A DNA stretch of 64,000 nucleotides from assembly GCA_036873135.1 (NCBI GenBank), contig JAPTYO010000008.1, forward strand, positions 35,660,819-35,724,818, written 5' to 3'. Below, piece by piece: positions 20,151-30,400 of the stretch. Positions within the stretch are counted from its first letter, which is position 1; each line of letters starts with the position of its first letter. The notes under the pieces were generated by a model. That model searched no databases, was not told the origin of the DNA, and was given only the letters and a program-made list of their open reading frames with translations. The stretch is from Clarkia xantiana subsp. parviflora (lineage: Eukaryota; Streptophyta; Magnoliopsida; Myrtales; Onagraceae). A program made the translations under genes and the position numbers.

Positions 20151-20454
20151 TTTATAAAATTTGATGTTGGTGTTGTTCCCTTAGGAGTTGGTAATTTCTT
20201 GATGTCTTGATGCCTTAGTGCTTTGCCTAGCTACCTTATGCTTTTATAGTTGATACATAGCTCGGTGTGTTGGTGTTTGATTTCTCAATTAACTACGTTA
20301 GGTAGCATTGAGTTTATTTTGTTTGCTCCCCTTTGTTAGCATTTGTGATATTTGCATATGAATCATAGTCCCTCCCATAGTGAGCCTTTTCCATCCATGC
20401 TTGTGTCCTTACCCCCGTAGTAAGCATTTGATATCTATAAACTTTGGGATGTAC

Positions 20455-21109
20455 TGTTGGGTAGGTTGCTCTTTATGGTTTGTCTGACACCTTATGGTAT
20501 GTATCTCCTAATGAATGTCTGTAGGATTATATGGGATAAAAACTACGAAAACAAAACAAGGTACATGCTATGTAAACGAATTACGCAGGGAGCACATACC
20601 TACAATGATTTTCGTAGACCCAAGATCTTTAAGGGGAGTTCTCGATTCGTCGGACGATTCCTGTAATGATTATGGTTAAGGAATACCTACGCGGATTGGT
20701 CTCCACAGAAAAGCCTCTTGTCGATTCTTTAGCAATGACCGATCTCCGGAGTAATTGCTCGAAGCAATTTGGCACCTCCTTGGCTAGGATATGGTTCGGC
20801 CGAAACTTTCCCTATGGATGAGGGATTTCTTTGTCTCAACAATTAGAAGAATATGACTAGGTGGTTAACCCTATATTAATCCATGACACTCCCTATTTAT
20901 AAGAGGAGGTGGGAAAAAACCCACCTCACCCTAATGCAAGTTTCGGTCGACAACTTATGAGAAGGGAGGCCCAATTTCGGGCCTCTCATGTCAATTGGGA
21001 TTTTATGCCTAGCTCAAAATCCCTAATGTGACATTACCCAATTAACTCAAGTAACAGTCTCATATTAATGGGCTCCTATTTACGGCGGCCCAATCTCCAA
21101 ATGCCAACA
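20455..21109 (-). mobile_element. Lone copia-type LTR (CopX-related)
   Basis: 655 bp, starting TGTTGGGTAGG and ending TGCCAACA, with a TATA box on the minus strand (CCTCTTATAAATAG, about 20890-20905). It shares sequence order with the CopX LTRs, including GGAGGCCCAATTTCGGGCCTC, and AATTGGGTAATGTCACATTAG read on the minus strand. No interior adjoins it, and the flanking 5-mers (TGTAC and GCTCA) do not match, so it is a solo or rearranged LTR. Confidence 0.7.
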
Positions 21110-21627
21110 GCTCATTGTCAGACCTAAAATCCGACCTACGGCGAATTATGTTTTGAAAACGCATGGATTTTTAAAGAGTCGCCACTAGTTAACTATACGG
21201 CTAACCAGAATCCTAAATTACCTAAGCAAATAAAAAAAATTAAACTTTAAGGTTTCAAATTGATCTACGACCAGAAAATCGAGTTCGGGGGTTTTATTAC
21301 GGATTTAACACACATGAAATTAAAATTACCCTTTCGGTACTCTATTCACTTATTTTCCCATTTATTTTTTATGTTAAATTTTTATAAAAAGAAAAAATAA
21401 ATTATTATCATTATTAACGAATTACAACATCTCAACCCTATTCACATAACATGAATTTAACGCGACATCATTCGGTAAAAAAAAGACTATACCTAGATCA
21501 GTCTTACATGGGGATTATAATTAGGGGTGAAACCAAAATCCGGTTGGTCCGAAAAATTGGTGAAAAATGAACCGGCATAGACCGAAAAAATCGAATCTGA
21601 AATATTTGGTTCGGTTTTGTAAGCATA
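21110..21627. other. Unassigned repeat-derived sequence upstream of CopX-1
   Basis: TTTTTAAAGAGTCGCCACTAG at about 21168 resembles an LTR sequence common in plant gypsy elements, recalled from general knowledge only. An ACCGAA-rich stretch (about 21530-21620) resembles the CopX leaders. No gene is seen. Confidence 0.35.
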
Positions 21628-22218
21628 TGGTGATGGGCGTCGTAATTGGTAGCCTATAATATGTATATTTTGCCTAAGGAAATTAGGTAAATGTCACATT
21701 AGGGTAATTAGGTTAGACCCAAATGCCAATTGACATGAGAGGCCCAAATTATGGGCCTCCCCTATGCATGGCCGGCCGAAATATTGGTGTGGGCAAAGTG
21801 GACTTTTGTCCACTTCGCTCCTCCTATAAATACAAGGTGTTAGGAGATTTTTAGGGTTAATCACTATTCCCTCATAAGAGTGTTTTAGAGATAAAAACCC
21901 CCCACCCCACACCTAGGTATTTCGGCCGAACCTATAGTCACCCAAGGTGTACCAATTTGCTTTCTAAGCAAACACTACAGAGATCTGTCTCTGTGCCAAG
22001 AATCGATCAGAGGCTTTGCTGTGGAGCTTGTACCGCGTAGGGCTTCTCTAACAAGAACCTTTACGGGTCCCGACCAGAGGATCGTGAACTCCCTCCTGCG
22101 AAGATCTAGGGTCTATGGATCATCTTAAAGGTATGTGCGAATCTTACACTGCGTAATTTTGATTACTAGCATGTACCATGATTTAGTATGCATAGTGATT
22201 ACTCCCCGTAATCTAACA
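21628..22218 (+). repeat. CopX-1 5' LTR
   Basis: It ends GTAATCTAACA. It has a CTCCTATAAATAC box at about 21823, and shares AATCGATCAGAGG and the GAACTCCCTCC stretch with the CopX-2 LTRs. Its start is approximate. Confidence 0.72.
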
Positions 22219-22219
22219 G

Positions 22220-22234
22220 TGGTATTAGAGCCTG
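22220..22234 (+). promoter_or_regulatory. CopX-1 primer-binding site
   Basis: TGGTATTAGAGCCTG is one change from the standard initiator-Met form TGGTATCAGAGC. Confidence 0.7.
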
Positions 22235-22710
22235 TGTTAGGAGTTCATGTTTTTTATAAATTTGTGTTCTTGAAGTTTAAAATTAAAAACCGAAATTTTT
22301 TAAAAAGAAAATTTTGAATTTTTAAGTTTTTGGGATTGTTGGTGAATCCGAAATTTTCATGATGTTTTTGGTTAATTTAATGTACGTGATCTTCAAGAAA
22401 AGTGTAATATTTATCAAAATAAAACATTGGACTGTACTTATTAACATTTGATCTTAAAATTTGACCACTTGTTCCCAATATGGTGCTTGTGCCGAAATTT
22501 TAAAGAATTTACTAGGTTAAAAAAATTTAATTTCTTGGTCACTAAGCTAGTAAATTTCGGCCACTATTTTAAATTATATTGTTTACCATATTTTAATTTT
22601 TTTTTAAACTGAAGTAACAATATATCTATAGTTGGGAACATTAGGATAGATTCACATTAATATATAGAAACATATATAACTATCAATATATCTAAATATT
22701 TAATAGGGCT
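22235..22710 (+). other. CopX-1 leader, first piece
   Basis: AT-rich non-coding sequence homologous to the leader of CopX-2 (for example AATTTCGGCCAC and CCGAAATTTT stretches). It is interrupted by Tat-3 after TAGGGCT. Confidence 0.6.
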
Positions 22711-23465
22711 TGTTGGATCACGGGCGAAGCTCCGTTACGTCCTTGACGGAATGCTCTGGACTCCTGGGCTCCGCGCAATCCTGCAAAAGGGGATGACCTG
22801 GGTGGTGACCCAGAATCCCTCTCCGATGCTTAAATGAGTATGTGATCAATGGGGTGGTAAGCAAAAAGTCTAAGTTCGTATTAGATGATTAGGGTTTTCT
22901 GAGGTAACTTCCTCCTTTATATAGGAGGGGAAGTTACTCAGTTACCTGTGGCCATGATTGGCCGTTTTTCCCATGATTCCGTGTATCTCGCCACGATTCC
23001 GTATATCTCGTTAGGGATTCCGTAGATTTTGCCCCACGCTCCGCGTATTTTACCCATACTCCGCGTATCTCGGGCACGCCCTGCGTATCTCGGGGGCTTA
23101 TCTATATCTTTAACCGTCTCCCACTACTCTATCTAGTAGGCGGGTTTCTCGGTCTTTGTCCTCTGATCACAAGTCACGACTCCTGTCGGGGACTCCAGAG
23201 TTGTCTCATTCTAGCCCAGGACCTTCAGTCTCTACGGGACAGGTCCAGCCTCTGCGGGGCTTTATTATCGGGGCCTTTACTAAGGCATATCGGGGCCTGC
23301 TCAGAGGCTTCCTGTCGGGAGCATCTAGCTCATGTGTCGGGGCCGCTATCATCGGGACCCTTCATATTAGGCCTTTGGGCCCTCCAGGCCTTTCACGAGG
23401 CCCACTGTACCTATTCGCCGTCCACTGGCTGTTAACAGGGCTAACGATTCCATCGGAGCCCATCA
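22711..23465 (-). repeat. Tat-3 3' LTR
   Basis: 755 bp. It has a minus-strand TATATAAAGGAGG box (22911-22925), the leader motif complement CTCCGATGCTTAAATG (22821-22836), and a U3 array of about six degenerate 21-bp units ending GTATCTCG (about 22975-23100). Confidence 0.93.
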
Positions 23466-23478
23466 TTTGCCCCCAAGA
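23466..23478 (-). promoter_or_regulatory. Tat-3 polypurine tract
   Basis: CTTGGGGGCAAA on the minus strand, immediately inside the 3' LTR; it primes plus-strand DNA synthesis. Confidence 0.85.
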
Positions 23479-23947
23479 CATGGGGTACTTTTAGTTCGCC
23501 GTGTCTTTCAGTTCCGATCCTCCGATCTTGCTGTCGGAGGCTTTTGTCTTCATACCCTTCGATACCACCGTCGGAGGTTTTTGCCTTGCGTGTAATTGTT
23601 GTATAACAGAGTCTCTCACTCATGATTACCTTGGGCCCACCAGACCCCATGGGCAGTTGCCAAATCCGAGGAGACTCCTCGGCTACTGTAGCATTAAATG
23701 CCTGGGGATAAGGAAATGACGTTTACATCGGCGTGACTGTTGCTTTATGAAAAAGCAGCTGTGACGTCACTCGCGTCTCTTCCGTACCTATAATCTTGGC
23801 GATTAAGATCGTGTCGTTTCCTCTTCAACGGTGCAGATCAAACCCGTCTAGCTGTCTTTTCCATACCGTCCCCATGATTTCAACGATTATGATCGAATCG
23901 TTTCATCTTCAACGGTCAAGATTAGGGTCCTCCCTTTGTCCTTTTGC

Positions 23948-23956
23948 TTATAAAAG
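23948..23956 (+). promoter_or_regulatory. TATA box of the Tat-3 antisense gene
   Basis: TTATAAAAG lies about 160 bases before the antisense start codon and about 480 bases inside the LTR. The gene therefore has its own promoter facing the element's interior. Confidence 0.6.
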
Positions 23957-24110
23957 CTAAAACCCTGGCTTTATTCACTTCTTCTGCACTCTCTCGATTT
24001 CAGCCATTCTTGCATTCGAAGCTTCTTCTCCAAGCTCCTCCTGCTGTTCAAGTGATCAAGGCCTTCAACCCTTCCGATCTTCCTTCATTTTACCTCTTCG
24101 ACCACCGATC

Positions 24111-26487
24111 ATGTCTGGTAAGGGCTTTCCTCTATGTTTTCGTGATTTACTTGCTGTCTGTTCTCCTTTTCTCAAATTCTTTTGTTTGCAATCGTTTTAG
24201 ACGAAGCTAGTTCTGAGGCTAGGGCTCCTTTCATTTTCGAATTTGCCGTCAATGAGATCTCTGAGGCTTCATATGAGGTTGCCCTTAGAGAGGGGTGTAT
24301 TACCTCAGATTGGGAACCTCGTTTCTCGTATGAGTCTCAACCTGCTGTCAGAAGGAAGCACATCATTACGCCTCCTCGGGCAGGGGAAGTGTTCGTCTCC
24401 GCCGGTCAAATAAGCGCGGGGATTCGGTTCCCCTTCTGCGGAAATATGGTGGAGATGTGCAACTTCTACAAAACGCATCCTTGTACCTTCTCTCCACACG
24501 CCATCCGCGTGTGGAATGACCTCAACACCCTCCAAATGGTTCAGCTCTACCGTTGAGGAGACAACTTCATACCCCTCGACGCCAACAAGCTCCGGGAGAA
24601 GGACCTGATCATTATCGGAGTCCGACTCCTTGACTCCGTTTCCAAAGATTTGGTCATCTGGGTGGTGCTTCTAACCATCTTGTATTTTACTTTTGCAGCC
24701 AAGAAGGCTTCTCTGCTGACTCATCTCATTATGAAGCAGGGCGAGACTGATGCCGTACAGAGTGGCTCCAAGCGGAAGCGAAAGTTGGTGAAGAAAGGCG
24801 CTTCCTCTTCCACTCCTATGTCTGCTGCTCCTCCCACCGAAGAGCAGGTCGGGGCCAAGAAGGCCAAGAGGGGGGAGATAGATCGGGCCTTCGGGGCCAC
24901 TACTGTCGAGGAAGGTAAGCGCGTTCGTCGTGCAATTAAACGATATAAGAAATTAGTTCCCAAGGAATTTATCCCCGCCGATCGGGAGTCGCGGGTTCGG
25001 GAAATTAAATATATCCTTCAAGGAGAAGTCCCCCGCGTTCTCAAGGCGGGATATTATAACTTCCATGGGAAAGACCAGCATGTCGAACGTCAAATTCTCT
25101 GGTGTCCTGGCGGAATTATTCCTGATCATGTTCGTCCTGCCACCACAGGTCCCTCGGACACTCCTGTCCCGACGGAGGCTGTCATTCCAGCGGAGACTGC
25201 AGCTCCGCAAGAACTGATGCGGGAGGATGTCCCGGAGGATGCCCAGTTCCGTCGGGTGACTGACTTGGAGGCCTCTCCCTCCGTTGAAGAGCCCGACGAG
25301 GGGGGCCTGCTTCCCCGCGGAAGGTCGGGGTCAAGGAGCATGAGGCCCGCCGTGAGGGACGTGTCCCGGAGTCCTCCTCCTGCTTTCCGCACTCCGACTC
25401 CCGAGCCTCCTTCTACCGAGGTAGCTCCTCCCGTCAATGATGCCGACGTTATCCCTCGTCTTCCGATGGATGATGTTTACAAGATCTACACCCCCGACCG
25501 GGCGACGGTTCCCTGGCGTCCGATCGAATCCTTCCACGGGTTTTCGATCCGACGGAATAATCTTCAGCCTGACTTGGCCCTGCATCTGCTGGCAGGGTTA
25601 ATTCCTCCCGCTTTGAGGCTGCCGCTTTGCTTGTCGCGGGAGGACATCGAAGAGGAATTCCGCGCTATGGCCGTCCGTCGGATGGAGGTAACACTTTACC
25701 TTTGTTTGTTTACTTCATCTCTGCTTTCGAGTATTGAATTCTTAACTTTTTCCCTTCGCCTTAGGAAACTGCGGACCAGTAGCGTTGTTTCGCCATCGCC
25801 TTAGCTCTGAAGAGTGCTTTGGAGGAGGCGGAAGCCAAGTCGAACCCTGATGCCTTAACCAAGCTTCAGGTAGAACTCGAAGAGGCAGTGGCGGCCAAGA
25901 ACAAGATGGCCAAGGAGAAAGCTCTCCTAGACGAGATGACCTCGAGCCTGCTCAAGAAAGTCCACGATCATGAGGCTGTCATGCGTCGGGAGCGGAAGAT
26001 GGTCCAGGTGGAGCAGCAGCGGAATGAGGCGGAGAAGAAGCAACTCATTCACGAGAAGGACGTCTTCGCGGGTCTTCTCGCGGAGGCCAAGGCGAGGTCA
26101 GAGGCGGAGAGGGCTGAGTTCTCTGCCAAGCTGGCTGAGGCAAAGGCTCAAGGCCTCGAGGAGGGCCGCCTACAGGGCCGCGGGGAGTATCGGAACTCCG
26201 AAGAATTTAAGGTGGCTGCTGTAGAGTTCTGCAAGTCCGAGATGGAGGATGTCTTATACAACGCCGTTGAAGAGCTCTATACAGACTACCCGGATTCCAT
26301 TGACTTCACGAAGTCCGAGACTCTCGCGCCTGTCGCGGAGAAGTATTTCAACCTTCCCGCGGAGAGTGAAGAGGCCGCTACCGTGGACCCGACTCTGCCA
26401 GCTGCGGAGCCTTCTGCCCAGGCCCCTCCGAACCTTGTTCCCTCCGATACCGCTGAGGATCCATCTTCCAACAAGGACCAAGTCTAG
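24111..26487 (+). pseudogene. Tat-3 antisense gene: Transposase_28-like domain plus coiled coil
   Basis: It runs opposite to gag-pol. ATGTCTG at 24111 is followed by a GT-AG intron (24118-24200), after which the frame reads DEASSEARAPFIFEF. The conserved region has GIRFPFCGNMVEMCNFYK and FSPHAIRVWNDL (about 24415-24530), resembling the plant 'putative gypsy type transposon' family (PF04195). A basic segment (GSKRKRKLVKKGASS, about 24760) could be a nuclear signal. A Pro-rich acidic linker follows. A GT-AG intron at 25688-25764 leads into a long charged coiled coil (about 25820-26200: KLQVELEEAVAAKNK, AEAKARSEAERAEF) and an acidic tail. Stops at 24554-24556 (TGA) and 25780-25782 (TAG) interrupt it. 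Function is unknown; such genes are known in Tat elements. Confidence 0.75.
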
Positions 26488-26694
26488 TGTTACATCTTTT
26501 TAGTCCTTGTAGTTTTTTCTCCTTCGTCTTTTGTATCAGAACTCCTAGGCCTTCGAGCCTTTATATAAGGAATTTCTTTTCTGTTTTGGTCTCGATAATC
26601 GTTTGCACCTATTTAAAGCGGCTTTAAACTCGTTACTCAGAATGTTCCGATGCACCACTTGAGATGACTCCATACGTCCTTCCGACGCTTGACT
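26488..26694. other. 3' flank of the Tat-3 antisense gene
   Basis: A T-rich stretch after the antisense stop, probably its 3' UTR. No further feature is seen. Confidence 0.4.
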
Positions 26695-26925
26695 CGGGAC
26701 ATCACCATTTAGGGTTTCTCATCCAATCGGGACTTCACCACTTAAGGTTTCTTGTCCAATCGGGACTTCACCACTTAAGGCTTCTCATCCAATCGGGACT
26801 TCACCACTTAAGGCTTCTCGTCCAATCGGGACTTCACCACTTAAGGCTTCTCGTCCAATCGGGACTTCACCACTTAAGGCTTCTCGTCCAATCGGGACTT
26901 CACCACTTAAGGTTTCTCGTCCCTA
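26695..26925 (+). repeat. 33-bp tandem repeat, seven units
   Basis: CGGGACTTCACCACTTAAGG-type units begin at 26695, 26728, 26761, 26794, 26827, 26860 and 26893. As 33 is divisible by three, they give a repetitive open frame that is not a credible protein. They lie between pol and the antisense gene. Confidence 0.93.
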
Positions 26926-27024
26926 CCTTTCAAGGCCATTTTCAACACCCCTTAGGGCTTTTATCTTGCCAAATCAGATGACTTTAATCATACCCTTTAA
27001 GGGTTTTTATCGCGTCTTTGCCAG

Positions 27025-27310
27025 ACGAATTTCGCGGACCTGTTAAGGCTTTTTCGTACCCGTTAAGGCTTTTGGCCACATCATATAGACGACTTACGCG
27101 GACCTGTTAAGGTTTTTTCGTACCCGTTAAGGCTTTTGGCCGCATCATATAGACGACTTACGCGGACCCATCAGGGCTTTTTCGTACCTAGGCTTTTGGT
27201 TGCATCATATAGACGACTTACATGTACCCCGTAGGGCTTTTGTCCGTACTCATATAGACGACTTACGCATACCTCGGAAGGCTTTTATCGTACCTCGGAA
27301 GGCTTTTGTC
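27025..27310 (+). repeat. 64-bp degenerate tandem repeat
   Basis: GTACCCGTTAAGGCTTTTGG-type units begin at about 27056, 27120 and 27184, with shorter decayed copies after that. Confidence 0.75.
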
Positions 27311-27457
27311 GCGTCCTTCAGGACGTCTTACTAACAGTTAGAATAAATCTAAAAGCAATTTGATCGGAAGCAACTTCTTTTATTCATAAATAACTCAAAA
27401 TAGGCTTACATCGGATCTTATTGATAGACAATTTGCGCCCTTCGCGGCGTCTTAATA

Positions 27458-30400
27458 TCAAACATGATACTTCTTCAAGTGTTCGCCACTGAAGGAATGC
27501 TTCAACGTCTTGCCATCAAGGTCCTCTAGCTTGTATGCATTGGGTGCTGGCATCCCTACAATCTTGTAAGGTCCCTCCCATTTTGGCGATAGCTTGTTGA
27601 TCCGATCTTGATGAATGAACTCGTTCCTCCGCCAGACAAGTTCTCCAACGAAGAATTGTCGGGACCTGACATGCCGATTGTAATATCGGGTTGTTGCCAG
27701 ACGCATTCGGGCCTGAACTTCATCAGCCTTCCATCTTTTCTCCTCGAGCAAGTCTAAGTCTAGACGCCTCATTTCCTCATTTGTTAGAGGCTCGTAATAT
27801 TTCGCGCGATGGGACGCCACCGCTATTTCCACGGGAGCGACTGCCTCCGTGCCATAGACCAGGCCAAACGGAGTTTCTCCTGTCGATTGTTTGGGTGTTG
27901 TTCTCACAGCCCACAGCACGTTTTCGAGCTCATCCAGCCAATGGCCCTGCAAGGCATAGACTCTCTTCTTCAAGCCATCCATTACGATCTTGTTGGCTGA
28001 TTCCACCTGGCCATTGGTTTGAGCGTGGCGGACTGAAGCGGTCCGATGTTCGATGTTCAACTCCTCCAGGTACTCCTTCAACTGAGTCCCATTGAACGGA
28101 GGGCCGTTGTCGCTGATCAACACTCGAGGAACCCCATACCGGGATATGATTTGAGTTTGGAGGAATTTGAGGATCTGCTGCCCCGTCGTCCTGGCCAATG
28201 CCTTAGCCTCTATCCACTTTGAGAAGTAATCGATAGCCACGAGCAAATACTTGCACTGACCTTTCGCTTGGGGAAGAGGTCCCACCAAGTCAATCCCCCA
28301 TTGCGCGAAGGGCCATGCACTCCTGATGAGAATTAAGTCCGCGGCGGGAGCCACGATATTCGGAGCGTACCTCTGGCATGCATCACAGGATCGGACCATT
28401 GCTGTCGCCTCCTGGTTCATCGAAGGCCAATAGTAGCCCAAGTTCAGCGCCTTCCTTACAAGAGATCGGGCCCCTTCATGACAGGCTGCGACTCCCTCAT
28501 GTAGTTCCCTCAGGATCCGATTCGTGTCGGGTTCCGCCACGCATTTTAAGAAAGGCTTTACATACCCTTTTTTGTATAACTGGTTGTCCACCATCGCGTA
28601 GTTGTCCGCAATCCGACGCAACCTGACAGCTGCCACCTTGTCATCGGGAAGTGCCCCCGTAGTCAGGTATGCGACCATCGGGGTCATCCAAGTGGGCTTC
28701 TCTTCTTCCTCCGATCCTGTCTCAATAGCGCAGATCTCCGCTGGATCAATGTTTGAGATAATCACCTTCTCCAGGAAATGTACCTTCCGATTCTCCTCGG
28801 GGGCCACTCCCAGAGCAAACTTGCTTAAGGCATCTGCTTCCGCGTTTTCTTCCCTCGGGATCGCCTCGATATCGAAGCTTTTGAAGCTTCCCTTCAAAGT
28901 CTGCACCTCGTGCAAATACTTCTTCATTGTCGGGCTCCTGGCTTCATAGTTCCCCTGGACTTGATTTACAACCAAGCTGGCATCACACTTCACCTTTAGA
29001 TGGTCGACCCCCGTACCCTTGGCGATCTTGAGGCCCGTGATGAGAGCCTCGTACTCAGCTTCATTGTTGGTGGCTTTGAACGTCAATGCCAAGGCATATC
29101 GTAGGGGCTCGCCTCCACCGGGCGGTATCAATACGAATCCTGCCCCCGAGCCTTCTACACTCGATGAACCATCAGTGTACATCTCCCAGGTATTCTCCTC
29201 ATTTGGCTGTTCTGTTATCGGGGCCTGTTCTCCTATCGGGGCCTCTTCCATGGTTGCCCCCTCTGCGGGAACCGTTACTTCCAGATCGGGTGCCGTAGAC
29301 TCAGCTATAAAATCTGACAATGCCTGGCCCTTAATAGCAGTTCTCGGAGCAAAATGAATACGGAACTCCGTCAGCTCGATGGCCCATTTCATCAGTCTCC
29401 CCGACGCCTCCGGTCGGTTCAAAAAGTGCTTCAAGGGCTGATTAGTCAATACCGTGACTTCATGGGCATGGAATTAAGGTCGTAGTTTTCGAGCGGCAAT
29501 AACCAACGCAAAGAGATACTTCTCAATAGTGGGATAATTTATTTCAGACTTGGCAAACGCCTTGCTTACATAATAGATAGGCACTTGATTGCCCTTGACA
29601 ATTTTGATCAAAACAGAACTAACAGCCACATCAGAAACAGCCAAATAGAGATAAAGCGGCTCGCCTGGGACTGGTTTCGCCAACGGCGGAAGGGTACGTA
29701 GGTGCTGCTTGAGTGCCTGGAACGCCTCATCGCACTTGTCGGTCCATTCGAACTTCTTGTGGGCCCTCAGCACATCAAAAAATGGCATGGCTCGGTCACT
29801 CGCCTTGGATAGGAAGCGATTCATCGCGGCCAACCGGCCATTCAGCACCTGAACCTCCCGATGAGTCTTCGGGGACTGCATCTCCTCGATTGCTCGCAGC
29901 TTCTCAGGGTTTACCTCGATTCCTCTCTGGCTCACCATGAACCCTAGGAACTTCCCCGAGTTCACCCCGAAAGCACATTTGTCGGGGTTCAGCCGAACCT
30001 GATGGAACTTCATCCGCTCAAACGCCGCCGCCAAGTTCTGGACATTGTCTCCTGCCTGTCGGGACTTCACCAGCATATCATCCACATACGCCTCCATGGT
30101 TTTCCCCAGCATGTCTCCAAACAACTTGTTCACCATCCGCTGGTAAGTTGCTCCGGCATTGATCAATCCGAAGGGCATCACGTCGTAGTGCTAGACGTCA
30201 CTGTCGGCATAGAAAGCCGTATGGGGGGCATCCTCCTTCGCCATCTTGATCTGGTTGTATCCGGAATAGGCATCCATGAAGCTTAGCAGTTCATGTCCCG
30301 ATGTTGCATCCACCAGCTGGTCAATCCTCGGAAGCGGGTAGCAATCCTTCGGGCAGGCCTTGTTCAAGTCGCGGAAATCGACACACATCCGCCACTTCCC

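Larger units (their letters stand above)
18508..20454 (-). mobile_element. Tat-2: truncated Tat-lineage element (3' LTR and adjacent interior)
   Basis: An LTR at 18508-19169 ends ATCCAACA and is followed by the complement of a polypurine tract (GACTCGGGGGAAAA on the minus strand). This identifies it as the 3' LTR of a minus-strand element. Interior sequence continues rightward with promoter-like TATA boxes in the plus direction, as in Tat-3. No gag-pol and no second LTR are present. The right end is lost at or before the solo LTR at 20455. Confidence 0.7.

Noticed and set aside
26664..26981. Open frame and regularly spaced repeats that could suggest a CRISPR-like array or repeat protein
   Set aside because: The 33-bp units are directly joined without unique spacers, the genome is a plant, and the frame is open only because 33 is divisible by three.
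27691..29357. Plus-strand open frames opposite integrase and RNase H
   Set aside because: Shadows of the minus-strand integrase region; no recognisable product.
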